DNA of 64,000 nt from Melampsora larici-populina 98AG31 (lineage: Eukaryota; Basidiomycota; Pucciniomycetes; Pucciniales; Melampsoraceae): positions 619,967 through 683,966 of the forward strand of contig NW_006768800.1 of NCBI RefSeq assembly GCF_000204055.1, in the 5' to 3' direction. Position numbers and translations under genes: made by a program. Positions 35,887-48,658 of the stretch are shown piece after piece (within the stretch, counting starts at the first letter, position 1; each line of letters starts with the position of its first letter). The notes under the pieces are model-generated. The model worked only from the letters and a program-made list of their open reading frames with translations. It did not search any database and was not told where the DNA came from.

Positions 35887-36149
35887 AAGGATACAAATTA
35901 ACACTGACAGGCATCAATCTGTCTGCTCACAAGAGCAGTCATTGGTGAGGAATGAGATACATGAGGTGGGTAAGACACAATACTTTGATTGGTGATTTTG
36001 TCATGGGGTGTAGCATATCCTAAGACCAGATTATCATTGGTAAATCAGATGGTAAAGCAGCTCATAGTTGGTTTCATGTTAATACCAATTCAGTTGCAAC
36101 ATGCATGATCAGATTTTGAAATCATGAACACAAACCTTACAATAACACA

Positions 36150-36268
36150 TAACTTAACCAAGTCCCTTCCTAGTGTCCAGGGGAAAATTTTTAACAAACC
36201 CCAAATGCATGTCCAGGGTTTGTTGTGTTTTCCCCCCCAGACACTAGGAGGGGACTTAGTTAAATTAG
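36150..36268. mobile_element. 119-bp hairpin MITE with 10-bp flanking duplication
   Basis: The left arm TTAACCAAGTCCCTTCCTAG pairs with the right arm AGGAGGGGACTTAGTTAA with few mismatches, over about 38 bp per arm. CAATAACACA stands directly outside both ends (36140-36149 and 36269-36278). A 9-10-bp duplication suits Mutator-type elements. Confidence 0.9.
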
Positions 36269-36666
36269 CAATAACACACCCTCATGATAGTGGGTGCTCT
36301 GAGATCAATCAGACTTGAGTTTCTCTCATTATATTTACTAATCTTGATGATACTACATTATGAGTCTTTTTCTTTTCTCCAATCTGTTTCACAACTGTTA
36401 CTGCCCAATATGTTGCCTCTTCCAAAGGACAAATAGTATGGTAGATCTTTTTATTCTCATTTATATTGTTTCTTGATATCTTTGTTTGTAATCTATGTCA
36501 TAAAAAAATTCATCATCAAAAGAAAGAAAGAAAACAAAAAGGATTTCTAAGTAGGAAACATTTCAATTCAATTTCATTCTAAGAAATTCTCAACAAATCT
36601 TTTATAGAAAAAAAAACAATAATCCAAAATCTTGACTTTCTATTAATTTGAAACAAATTTTAATGG

Positions 36667-39141
36667 TTAAGAAGAACGAGTATAAAACAAAAGATAAGGA
36701 GTTTTTAAATCTTGATTGAAATCTTCATTTGGAAACTTTTGATGATGATCTTTAATGATCGTATCATCAAAATAAATCCATTCATCTGTGATTTGTTGTT
36801 TGATTGAAACAGTATAATGTCCTCCAGATGCCATTAAACCATGATGATAAACAACTATCAAAACGCAAAAAAGAAGCAAAAAAAACCAAAAAAGTTTCTT
36901 TTTCTGAAATAAAAATTATGAGAGGAGGTAATGACAAACCAGCAAAAAGTTTATAAGACACTTCTTCATTCCTTTGAGCTGGACCTCTAACCGATGCAGG
37001 AATCTTTAAAAAATTACCAAACTTGATGGATTTTGAATTTTTCTTAACTTCACCTTCAAAATATCCAAACCTTTTTAAATGTAAAATAAAGACTGGAGGA
37101 AAGGATTCAATAAAGATTTGTTTGGTAGCTGATGATTTGATTCCATTCTTGTTCATCATATCAGAGATGATTTCAGGTGTTGAAAAATTCAATAAGGCTT
37201 CTTCGATGGTTTTGATGTTGGGTGATTCAATGGATAGTTGTAACATGTTATTCGGTTCGAATGTTACCGAATCTTTTTGTTTTGGTTTGTGTAGGATCGA
37301 ACGTGTGTTGAAGCCAAAGATTGAAGTGAGAGGTGATAGAATACTATCGGTCTGTTTACACAAAACGCACAAAATGTGACATTAAGATTTGAACAGGGTT
37401 TTATGGATCAGAAGAGTGATTCAAAGACTTACTGATCTAGTAACTGAAGGCCGTCCCTTTGAACCTACTTCCATCCATCCATCAGATGATGAGTTAGGCT
37501 GATCGAGCTCATTAGCAGGTGGCTTGAGATGATTATCCTTATTAGTTGTATTCGTAGCAGCATCAGCAAGCTGTTGACGTAAACGGATAGGTCCATCATG
37601 TCGATCGATGGCTGTTAATAATTCTTCATGTAGAGTATCTAAGAAGAAACACAAAAACTCTTGTGCATCTTCTTGTTGACCACCCTGAATAGAAATCAAA
37701 AAAAGTCGTAAATGATGAGAATACGAAAAAAAAGATGATCGAATCAAACTTACCCTCATGGCATCAAATCTAGAATTACCCTTGGTAGCAATCCAAACAG
37801 ATTCAGCAATAAAAGGTTCACCAATTTTCTTAAGATGTGTAGGAAGATGATAACGCAAAACGTTTGAAGTTTTAGGATCTTTGATCGGTTCAAGTTCAGA
37901 TAAAGGAATTGATTCGAATTCGTTTATAAAACCAATCATAGCATCTAATAGAGGAGTTTGTGATTTGAAATCATGTGAAGTATATAAATTTAAATGTTTC
38001 AATAAGTTATAGAATGGTACGCAATAAACCAAGACCTGTAAGATCTAGATAGAGGTGTTCAACATTATCATTAGTGATCTTTCTTAATCTATTGCTAAAG
38101 TAGATAAGTAGGACTGTGTTGAGACTAACCGCATTGGCAAAGCAAATGTTACCATTGTTGATCAAACCTCTAGGAACGATAAACGGAACATGTTTCGAGT
38201 TCTTGATAGCTTGAAGACGTTCGGACAGTAATATTGATGATGACTTGAGATCGCCCATGTCGGATTCAAGTAATCGAGCAGAAGACTGAAGGTTGTTGCT
38301 AGTAGGATTTGTTGTTTTAGCTTGATCGGAAGAAGTAGAATTAGATGGTAAAACTGTTTGACTTGACTTAGATGTTCCAGTTCGAAGTAAATCGGCCCAT
38401 GATTTCGGTTTGGCAGGAATTGGATTTGTGACAACTGGGGTTGAAGTTTTGTTAGATTGGATCGAAGGTGATGGTGGAGAAGGTGGAGAAGGTGAAGAAG
38501 CAAGACTAGATTGATCATTTGATATATTCTTTTCAGGAGTATTATCAACTTGAGTTGGAATTGAATTTGGTGAAGAAGTTGAAGAAGACGAAGTTGTGAT
38601 TTGAGTTGAAGATGATTGATGATTAAGCTGTTTCGATGAAGATAAAGTGATCGAAGAAGAAGTTGAAGAAGATGAAGATGATAAACATCGATTGATGATT
38701 GAAGTCGATCGAACGGTACCAAGATGAGAAGAATGATTGGAAAGCCAAGATGCAAAACAAACTCCAGGTGTGTCTAATAGATGATCAGCATGTCTGATTT
38801 GAGTTTTGATTTTATTTGGATTCCTTTTTGAGATTGATGATGAATGAGTTTGATTGATTTGTTGTTGTTGAGATTCATTTGAAGCTATACAAGAGAAGTT
38901 TAAAAAAGTCCATAGTTAGTTTTAATGAATGAACATCACTTTTGAAGATCAAAGACAAACCTTGATGTTGATGTTGTGAATGACCAAAATGGTATAAAGG
39001 TGATATTGAATCAGAAGGTGTTGTTGTTGATTGATTTGTGGTTGTGGTTGTTGTTGTTGTTGAAGTTAAGAATGAACGTGGTATAGATGGACCAGCTATA
39101 GGATTGATGGATGGATTCGAATGAGTTTCTACTAAGATCAT
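36667..39141 (-). CDS. UBP3: UBP3/USP10-type ubiquitin C-terminal hydrolase
   Basis: Six exons, high to low: 38961-39141, 38130-38884, 37754-38044, 37433-37684, 36940-37351, 36667-36854; 692 residues, all phases consistent. The first 290 residues are Ser/Thr/Gln-rich and disordered, with a PKSWADLL motif like that of USP10-family proteins. The peptidase begins GLINNGNICFANA (Cys308), continues ILQVLVYCVPFYNLL, GGQQEDAQEFL and PPVFILHLKRFGYF, and ends VVYHHGLMASGGHYTVSI (His643) and WIYFDD. Known role: a cytosolic cysteine protease removing ubiquitin, in yeast with the cofactor BRE5, acting on COPII subunits and in ribophagy and stress granules. The acceptor for exon 3 was placed at 38044 because it restores ILQ after the Cys box. 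Two of the five introns start GTTTGT. Confidence 0.93.
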
Positions 39142-41159
39142 CTTGAATGTGAATCTGAATGAGATGGGTTTCTTATTCTGGTTGGTTTGTTGGTTTGTTT
39201 TGTCTGTTTCCTTGGTTGGTTCTTGGTTGTTGGTGGTTGGTGATTGGTTGTTGTGGTAAGTTGTGGAGTGACTAATTGTGAATTTGCAATTTTTCTTTAA
39301 TCTGATCCGATTCCGATCCCTGTACTACCCTTCGATCATCAGGGCTATCGGAGCGGTCGGGTCAAAACTTAAATTATACAGTTACATACAAAAAACACAG
39401 CCTGCGACTTTGAGGCATGTGAATGCTGACCCAGAGTTCAAAAATGGTAATCCTTGTGGGTGCGATGTCTTGTCTGGAGGATGAAGAATTCGCATCTTTC
39501 TCATCGTTGATGGCGACGCACAGGTCAGGAATCAATTTAGCAATTTCTCCTGAAGCTATACACCTTGCTGGTATATGATATTTTCAAGGATATGCTTGGA
39601 AATTGGAAGGTCTCAAGGAATAAAATTTATCACAGCGGCCTCGCTATTACAACATTTCCCTATTATCCATAACTTTTTACAAATTCAAGAGGGTACAGGT
39701 TTGGGGAAGTGCCTGACCTGGTCTTTGGTTCAGCTAACCAGCAGTTGGTTTTCTGGAACCACAAAGTTAAGCTGAGGTCCTTTCATGGATGGTAGAACCA
39801 CCTGTGTTATGGTGGTCTGGGTCACGTTGCGCACAACTCAACTGGTAATGCTGTGTTGCACTGCTCTCTTGGTGTTGCTTCTAAAACTATCAAGATAGAT
39901 GATTCAAAAAACCTGGAATCCAACAAAAAGATCAAATGGACACCCATTGCCAATGTTCACCGGCTGGACCTTTTATCTATCCTCAGACATCATACTTACC
40001 AAGCAGCCTTTCCACTTGCAAAGCACAACATTGGAAGATACCTTGACCATTTCCTCAAACAAGCTGGCAATCCAAGTAGGACCATTCACTGGAAAGATGC
40101 ACCAGACTACAACACAACAATCTGGCTCAATTTATTTCTCTTGTCTCTCCTGAATTCACTTTGAAGACTGGTCCCACAAAGAATTTGACAGAGTCCAGGG
40201 CAAACATCTCTTTGGCAAAGTCGGCCGGCTGGGAGAAGACATCCCAACCCTCTCATCTAGCCAGCCCAAAGCCTCCCTATCTTCTTGGTCAAAGCCAAAA
40301 TCAAAGCCAGCACCAAAAGCATCACACTTCTGGATCAATTTTCTGTACAGCATTAAGGGTTCTAGAACTTGGAATAAGAGCAATCAGTCTTGTGATAAGT
40401 CAAACACTGATGGGTGCAAGAAATCAGATGATGACTGCAACAGAAGGCATTGTTTTCATGAAGGAGTAAGACTACAAAGCACCAATGACATCACACATCC
40501 TTTTTGATTGAAATTCATCTCTCTTTGACACAGCCACACAAAGAGGGCCTCTTGAGCTAATGTTAAGGGTGACAAGTTTCTTAGGAGCAGCTTCAGGGTA
40601 CATGATTTGAAAGATTTTCAAATCATCACTCAATCTCAAATCTCTCATGATCTGTTCACCAAAACAATTAAAATTAATCCAAAAAACACCCATCATCCAA
40701 GATTCAACCAAAAAAAAAACCAAGATGATAAATAAAAAACCCAACCTCAAATAAATAAATAAAAGATAATTTCAAACAAACAAAAGAAAAAGAAAGAAAG
40801 AAGATGCACATGTGAATAAAAGAAAAAAGGGATAGGAATCATTAACCTATACAAAATGGTTTACATCAAACATTTTTCTATCAAAGCAATTTCAAAAGTA
40901 CCACAAAACACACACACACACAGATTAGCTTCCAAGTCTAATAAAAACAAAACCTAATTAATGATGAAAGAATGAAATGATTGTTCATTTTGAATCATTC
41001 AAAAGTATTCAAATACATTATTCATTATTAGAAGTGAAGAATCCAAAGAAAAAACTTCAAGTTTATAACCCATACCATTTTCTGCAAACGAATCAAACCA
41101 CACACACACACGAACAATTAGTATTCCACACTTCTGTTAAGAAAGAGGATGAAGAGAAA
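39142..41159. other. Intergenic, transposon-like debris
   Basis: Holds only short ORFs. One at 39853-40164 (plus) and one at 40472-40639 (minus, DDLKIFQIMYPEAAPKK) have protein-like composition but no recognised domain or splice context. The region 40750-41150 is A-rich with CACACA runs. Confidence 0.5.
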
Positions 41160-42748
41160 TCAGATTGGGTTTGTAGGATTGAAACTTAACTGAGCATTAA
41201 GTCCGAATACATTATCTAAGGCTTCACCTTCTAAACCAAGTTCTGAAAGACATTCTCTGAATAATTCAAATTGACATTCATAATAATTCGATTTCAATCT
41301 TGAATTGATTTTTTCTTCTTTTTCTTCATTATCATCAAACAATGAACCAAATCCTGATAAACGTGATTCAGAAAACAAACAAAAAAGTAAACTTTTCTTT
41401 TTATCATTATTTTACAAGCGAGAGAGAAAGAGAGACAAACCAGGAAAATCACTTGAATACATAATTCGATGATCACCAAATGCTTCAAGGATCGGTTCAA
41501 GATAAAACTTCATACGTTTCTTAATTTCTTTCCAAGCCAAATCACTTTCTTCTTTACCATTATTAGAATGATGATCAACAACATCATCTTTAATTTCATT
41601 GACTTCTTCAGTAGAAGTATAAGGTTTAGGTGCAGCAGTGTAACCTGATGCATGATAAGGTCTTCGACATCGATCATAATAAGTTGAGGCTCCTTTGGCT
41701 AATTCTAGATCGATTAAGAGTGGTAAACCTGATAATTTGATACTTAGGTTTGAGAATAATGAAAGTGAGAAGAGGTGGGATAGAATTGATGAATATGAAG
41801 CTGAACTTGGTACAACTGAATGAGAGGTGACCATATGTGGTTTACCTATCAAACCAATTTCAAAACGTTTTCATTTAGCCATTTGATCGATGCAACTTAA
41901 GATTGGTAACTCAAATTGACTTACCCATTTCACAAATTGAAAATTTAGTTTCTTTACCAAGCTCTTGATCATTCCTAACAGCTGAAACACATTCTAAGAT
42001 TTCTTCTAAAACACTTGGAGCTGATCTATCTAAATTACCTTCAACTAAAAATTCAACACTTAAACCTTTTTCACCTAACGTTTTTAAAGATTCGATTAGT
42101 TTTGGATTAGTTAATGAAGTTCGATCTGAATGATTTGTGGATTGAATTGAATATGAACATCCTAATAATCTTCGGGTTGGATTTGATTTCATCACATCTT
42201 GGATCTCGTTTAAATATTCGATCAATACTTCTGATCCTTCGTTTAATGGTGCCCATATGATTTCTCCTAATGCCGGACTGATTTCAATCGAACCTAAATC
42301 GAATGCTTTCCTTGAATCGAAAAAAAAACTTTAGATGATTTCTTCGATCTCGGTCTTCACATCAAAGGTTTTCAAATCAAACTTACAATTTCTTATCTTG
42401 ATCCAAAGTTGAGGTTTGATCATGAACAAAGATAAAACCAAGAAAAGGTGAAACCGATTGAGATTTCTTTAAATTCAAACTCGAAGTAGATTGTGATAAA
42501 GGTCCGATAGATTCCACTTCAGGTGAATTCGATTGAAATTCAATAAATGATTTCCTCAACGTTAAAATCGAATCAGACCAATCTTTTTTAAACTCTTGAT
42601 GATCTTCATTCTCTTGATGTTTAACATGAGAATCTATGATGAAGATTGGTTTGTTTCTTTTGTTTGGAATTGATGAGATTGATAAGTTTGGTGGAGTGAT
42701 GGGTGAGAATGCTGAGATGGGTAAACTAGGTGGCGTTTTCTTTGGCAT
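41160..42748 (-). CDS. Amidohydrolase-2 family protein
   Basis: Four exons, high to low: 42387-42748, 41925-42310, 41441-41845, 41160-41353; 448 residues. The order of motifs fits the metal-dependent TIM-barrel hydrolases related to fuconolactonase: IFIIDSHVKH at the first strand, GSIEISPALGEIIWAP, LVEGNLD, LSIKLSGLP and AFGDHRIMYSSDFPG. Such enzymes hydrolyse lactones or C-N bonds in sugar and aromatic catabolism, in the cytosol. The substrate cannot be told. Oddities: the usual HxH after the first strand reads HVKH here, and there is a long Ser-rich insertion near residues 55-105, so loss of catalysis is possible. The last intron starts GTTTGT. The 3' end at 41160 follows a strong NVFGLNAQL motif typical of the family's C-terminus. 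Confidence 0.75.
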
Positions 42749-45700
42749 GATGGTCGATCTGGTTTGATGATTTGATTAAATTCTTGGGTTTCTCTTGAAG
42801 TTTAAGATCTGACTTTGATCAAACGCTCAGCATTAAACTTGAAATGAATTTTTGTCTTGTTTTGATGGAATTCAATTCAAGCCAGGTGGGTAAATACCAA
42901 TATAAGGTTCAATTTAAATATCCTTTCAATTAACCATTTAACCATTCAAGACCATTCACCATTCGATTGAATAGTTATGTACAACGAATGACTAAATTTT
43001 TGCATTTTAAGACTAATCAATCAATCACAAAGGAGAATACTACAAAGGGAACCAATGGGTCTACAATCCTCTCAGAGTTTCATTGGAGCTGGAGTGCCGC
43101 ATGTCTTTAAGTCTGAATCAGAGTCACGGTCACCAGTGTCACTGCGGCCGCGTGTGTACCACGTGACTCTGAGTAATCACGCAGCGGGGGATGCACACCG
43201 CACTCCAGCTTGACTCTTGAGTGACATTACAAAGCCTCCCAGAGTTTGATAGCTGGTTGATTTTCTCAAAGTATCTCTGATCAACATATGTCTTGACATA
43301 CATATTTGTAATGAGAAATGAGGACAGGCAGAAAACAATCAGTCTTATCTCATGCTGTAACTGAAATCTTGTGGTTTTGCCACTTTTGAGGAGCATGCTT
43401 TACAAGTATGTAAAACATTTTGGGTTTTCATGCCACTCCAAAGGTGGAACCCATATAATGTTTTTGTATGATTGTCCTGTGAGACTTCAAGAACTGGTAG
43501 TACCTGCATCAACCTAAGGACCATCTATGACTCTAGCAGTGTCCCCTTAAGCACTGTTTTGCTGGGTAGTGAGACCACACTCCACAAGTAAATTATTTGC
43601 AGTTTTCATCAGCCAAAGAGTTGAACCTGCATTCTATTCTTAGAGCATCATTATCTTCAATCAAAAAACAATGGCAGTCCTTGCACCAGCCACAAGTATG
43701 TAAGCATGACCCCTGCTTGCTTGGGAGAAGGGACCACCAGAAATTTACCCCAAGGACTGTTCAAAGATGGTCCCTGGCTTACAAACCACTCCCTTCATGC
43801 CAAGGATTTCAATGTATATCCTCAGACCTTCCCCTGCCACCAAAAATCAGGGGATTACCAAATTACCTGAGTGTCTCCATCCATGATTCTCTTAATAGGC
43901 AAGCTTCAGTCAACTATATACTTTTGTATACTATTTTCAGAAAATATGATTGCCTATTGTTGTTTATGAGTGGTTATTGAGTCACAATCCTCTTGGTCTG
44001 CCCTTAATATCACAGCATTCCTCAAGAAAAATTGAGCATTTTCATACCTCAGGCTGGCTTCTGCCCCGCTGGATTTGGTATGAGGTGAGGAGCTGAGATA
44101 TAGTGCTCAAAATCAAGACTGGCATAGCACCTGGTATTCTTTCAAAACCTGATAACAGGGGCAAGTTTCCACTTCCTTGGGTTCTGACTGAAGTTTTAAA
44201 ATTCAATCATTGTCAGCTATCCAAAACTGTTCAGATTTTTTTGTACCATTGAATCTCAAAGCGGTATGAGATTTCCAATGACTTATTTGTTGATTTTTAA
44301 TTTGAAGTAAAATTGTTCACTGGTAGGTTGGGTGGCACACAGTCATGTGAGAGAGGAAAAAACAAAAACAGGAAATTTTACAGGTGTGAGCCAGATTTTT
44401 CAGATTTCATGACAAAAAAGCAACAAAAGACAAGAAAAAACTTCAAAAGTCACTGATCATGAGCTGTCAGTCTCAGCATCCATGTCAGCTGTGCCATAGA
44501 CCCATCAATGAGACTGATACACATGGATTGGGTGATTGGAGTTTGTTGCTTGTTTTTGCTGATCACCATTAATATGATTGACTAATGCAAAACACATCAG
44601 AAAAAGTGTGAATGACTTGTAGCATATGATAATTACATGTACTTCATCTATATTCCATCAATGTGTTAAAATAACACCATATTGTGAGCAGTGAACAAGA
44701 GGATCTCAGTTTTTCAAATAAAGCTTTTTGTTCCCTTATTGATCAACAAGCATGATTTGCTTTGCAATATCCTAAGACAGAAAAGAAGGAGATTGTTCAT
44801 GATGATCAGCAGTCAAGAAATGAAAACCAAATAATTTACAAGGTTACTCACCTTTCATTATGAAACACCAATACATTCAAATGTAATTCAGCTCACAAGG
44901 AAACTTAGCTGGGAACATACATAGACAACAAGCCTCCCCAAAAGTCATTTTCTAAGTGGCTTCTGCTGAACAAAGGCCAATTACATTGAAAGTATTTTGG
45001 AAGTACAGCAGTCAATTTCATTGTGATCATCTGGTAACTTGGGCATCTTGTCTGTAAAGCTTTCAGGAAAGGAATCCTAAGATTGCTTGGGGAGAGATGT
45101 AGCTCAAGAAATTACATCCTTTGCTTCCCCTGACTATTTGTGTACTGCACATTGATAAGCAAGGAATTTTGAGCCTTGAGACATCTTTGAATTGGGGGAT
45201 GGAAAGACCATGGATTGGGTCTGGCCTTGCAAGTGTGTAGGGATGTTTGGATCATCAAGAGGCATTTATTTGTATTGATGTCAACCCTGCTTGCCTCCAG
45301 GATTGAGATTCATCTTCTGAACTCAAAGTGCCACAGTCCAAAAGACTTGTGAGCCAAAGAACAGTTGAATATAAAGAGGGCCTGAGCATTGGGGTGGAGA
45401 GTTTTGGTAAATCCAAACAACTTCTTTATCAGAGAAGCCTAACACTGATTCAATAATCTTGTCAAGATGACATCCATTGTACTTTTTCAGACAAAGACAG
45501 AGGCTGGTGATCTTTTCAAGATGCTTGCGCTGGTATAGACAAACATCAGGTTGTTTTTGTCCAGTGTAATAGATGCACTTCTTGAATGGTTTTCAACCCA
45601 TGCAAAGCTGATGTATCCATTGATTTAACATCATATACACAACATGATCTTGAAAGTCAGGCAAATCAGGCAAAATCTGAGTGTTGATGATATAACAAGC

Positions 45701-47468
45701 CTGGTATAAGCAAGCCTGATGGACTGGTCTTTAAGATACAAATAAAAAAAAGTGATGGGCATTGGTCAGTATCTTCTCTACCCGGTCGCAACTGTATATT
45801 TACAAAGATGAGTTACATTTCTGGGCAGTTATTGAGTCAGTGATATATTTACAGAAATCAAAGTTGCCATGCATTGAGAGGTGATTTATTGATGTAACAA
45901 GGCCATCAGGAATCAGGCACTTCTGGGAATGGATGTGCTTGGCTTGAGAGCTGCATGAGAAGTTCCACTTGTGAATTCTGGGTTTGGATTACAATCTTGG
46001 AGAGATGAGCTGTGTACAAGTTGCAAATATGATTCAACTTTTGATGATCAAGGGTTATAGAGGTTCAGCTGCCAGTTGTGGTAGTTGAAGTCTTGCAGTT
46101 CACCAAGTATGTCAAAGTAGTGGTTAGGTAGTGAGATGGTGGTTCATGTGATTTGCAATAGATGGAAGCTTCTTCAATAGCCTCATCAAGTTGAGTCCAG
46201 GCAATTGATGTTGTCTTTTTCAAAGGGGATCTTGACAACTTTTTCAGGTCCAACTTTAGGGAATTGAGAGTGTACTGGCATAGGATCGATACATGGTGAA
46301 GGTGCTTTGAGCGGAATGTTTGATCAGGAGAGAAGCTTTCTTCAAGATTTCTATCAAAGTCTGAGTTAAGAGATCAAAGAGTTATGAATGAATTTTGGCC
46401 ACTTGGAAGGTCCACAATATTTGGAGCACTGCCTCTGTGCCTTCTGAGACCTCTTGAGTTGCATAGTCAATAAGAAGAAGATATTAATTTGAGTTGATTC
46501 AATGTTGTGTTGCTTTAATCAGACTGATGATGGGTCTCAACTGCGGTTGAGACCAATCAAAAGTTGCAAGGAAATAGCTGCTTGAGTCTGGTCAAGTTTC
46601 CAGAGCCCTTGTTGCTATGATCTTGATTGATAAATAGTTGAGTGAATGGGTTGATGGGCGAATAAAGCAATGAGGTAGCAGATTGATGAAGCCATATCAC
46701 TGTAAAATTCATGAATTTTTGAAATTTCAAAATTGACCTGGCCCCACTCAAAAACAAAAAACATAATCTGGTGCTACACCAGTCTTGAGGTTGAGCACTA
46801 TGGCTTGCCTGAGGCAACATACCAAAAGTACAGGAGCCGGAGATCCCTGACCCCATGACAATTGGGGTTCATGCTGAACCACAAGAAAGACACACAATTG
46901 GGTTTTCTTGTAATATGTTTTGAACATGATTACTCTTTTGTCATTATTGCCATTCAAAATTTGTTATTGGGTGATCAATTGTTTTGAATTTTGACTTGAA
47001 TAAGTGAAGACTTTTTGTTAAAAATTGAGAGCAAGAGAAAAAACAAAAGTAGAATGAGTCCATGATTGGTTGCTTTGGGCCAGCTTCATTCCCTGCATAT
47101 AATGCATCCAAGTCACTTGTGCTAGATCTGATGTGGGTGGAAACATTTTTGGTTTTTCTAATTCTGCATCAACACAAAACATGTTGATGGATCATTTCAA
47201 AATAAAAACAAGTCTGAGCTACCAAGTATTGATCATCCTAAGAGCTTTGTATGTGTACAATGTCTTCAAAGGATCTTTAGATAAGAAATGCAACACACAA
47301 CATAGAAACCTAAACTACAACATAAACTGAATAGGAAGAAAGAAAACAAGATGATTGCACAAAAAAGGTAAAGTGTAAGAAATAAATCAAATCAAGAATT
47401 CAAAAGCGTGTCAATTACAAGGCTGATCTAAATAAACTGGATCACTCAAAGGTCTAGAGAAGAAAGCT
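42749..47468. other. Long intergenic region, no supported gene
   Basis: 4.7 kb. The first 200 bases are the upstream region of the amidohydrolase gene. A 122-bp palindromic element is at 43088-43209. Elsewhere only short ORFs without recognised domains; composition resembles the transposon debris at 29-36 kb. Confidence 0.55.
43088..43209. repeat. 122-bp palindromic element
   Basis: Outer arms GCTGGAGTGC / GCACTCCAGC pair exactly, and inner arms TCAGAGTCACG / CGTGACTCTGA pair with a one-base offset. The centre is GC-rich with GCGGCCGC. The element is more GC-rich than its surroundings. No target duplication seen. Confidence 0.75.
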
Positions 47469-47585
47469 TAATGTCCAAGTTTTCTGATAGCAGAAGCTTT
47501 TACATTCAAAGGTGGAAGAAGTTCAGTCTCGTGCACATTGTCAAGTTCATCGATTGGTCCAATCTGAGAAGTAACTCGTTTAATC

Positions 47586-48658
47586 CTACTTGGTCTCCTG
47601 GAATTCTTTGAGCCTTCTTGGTCTTGGGATTGACCAGCTCAAAGAAAGAGTTTTGTTCGAGTGATGACTCTTTCCTATTGATGATGACGCTAGAGGTGGC
47701 GTCGGGAGATACGAGTAAGGAGTTGATTCTCTTGATTGACTGTGACTTGGCGTGTTGTACAAAGATGGAACTATAGATCTTGATCCTGAGCCACTCGATG
47801 CCATTGTCTCTAGATTCTTTTCCCCTTCCGACTGAGTGTTTGATGTTGATAATAACCAATGTATCAGCTCATCTTCACGTTGTAAGACCGGTGAGTCGGG
47901 CGACGGTAAGTCGGGGATAAGTAATTCTAGACACTTCATCACTTTGGCTCTTGTTTGCAGCTTGTGTTCTAAAGCCTAAAGGAAGATGAGATGTGTCAGT
48001 ACGATCAAATCTCCAGGGATTTATGAATCTTGCAGTGATCCACTTGGGCATCATTTCCAAACATAACAGGGAGATACAAAGAGGATGAGAGAAATAAATT
48101 GAAAGGCAACAAACCAAGATCTCTTTATCTTCTCCCTTCACATCCTCGAAGCTACAGATTAACCTTTGACTAAAGTTGCAATTAGTAGGAAATCCAGCTG
48201 GGACACGGATGGGGACCTTAGTCTAAATAATGAAATCATGTCAGACAGGTAGAGTATACAAAAAGCCAGTGAAAATATTACATACCGATCTTTGACGCGC
48301 GTATCTGTGAGAGGTCACAGTGTTGTTGCATCTAGCCAGTGCAGTCAAGAGCGGGTCACATTGATCCTATCAAATCATAAAAATAGAATAAAGAATCAGA
48401 TCAGGGTTTGAAAGAACAAGGAACGATATATAGAAAGACTGACTACCACTGGCTTCACACTGTCCTTGGAAACCTGAGAGTTGAAATCAACGAAGTCAAT
48501 ATTTCGCGCTCATCATCATCAGCAGACAAGAAAGGTAGAAGACTGACTTTGAGATCGTTTGATGCGACTCCTAGATTCTTGTTGGCTTTTTCCAATAAGT
48601 TTAGTGCGGATAAAAGTTTTGCTCGAATGCATGCAGGTCGGGATGATTGAGAATGCAT
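47586..48658 (-). CDS. Conserved-looking protein of unknown function
   Basis: Four exons, high to low: 48548-48658, 48286-48366, 48115-48222, 47586-47975; 229 residues, phase-0 junctions throughout. The N-terminal half reads as helices (CIRAKLLSALNLLEKANKN; CDPLLTALARCNNTVTSHRY), then VPIRVPAGFPTNCNFSQRL, a helix around LEHKLQTRAKVMKCLELL, and a Ser/Pro-rich tail. I do not recognise a family. The C-terminus is uncertain: after the stop at 47586 another minus-strand frame stays open to 47469, ending …NVKASAIRKLGH, and could be joined by an unseen intron. Exon 1 might also run further, to 48455. The intron at 47976-48114 starts GTTTGT. Confidence 0.6.

Noticed and set aside
36667..36879. Separate small gene at the 3' end of the UBP3 gene
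   Set aside because: It is the last exon of the peptidase: it carries the catalytic His box and joins in phase with the upstream exon.
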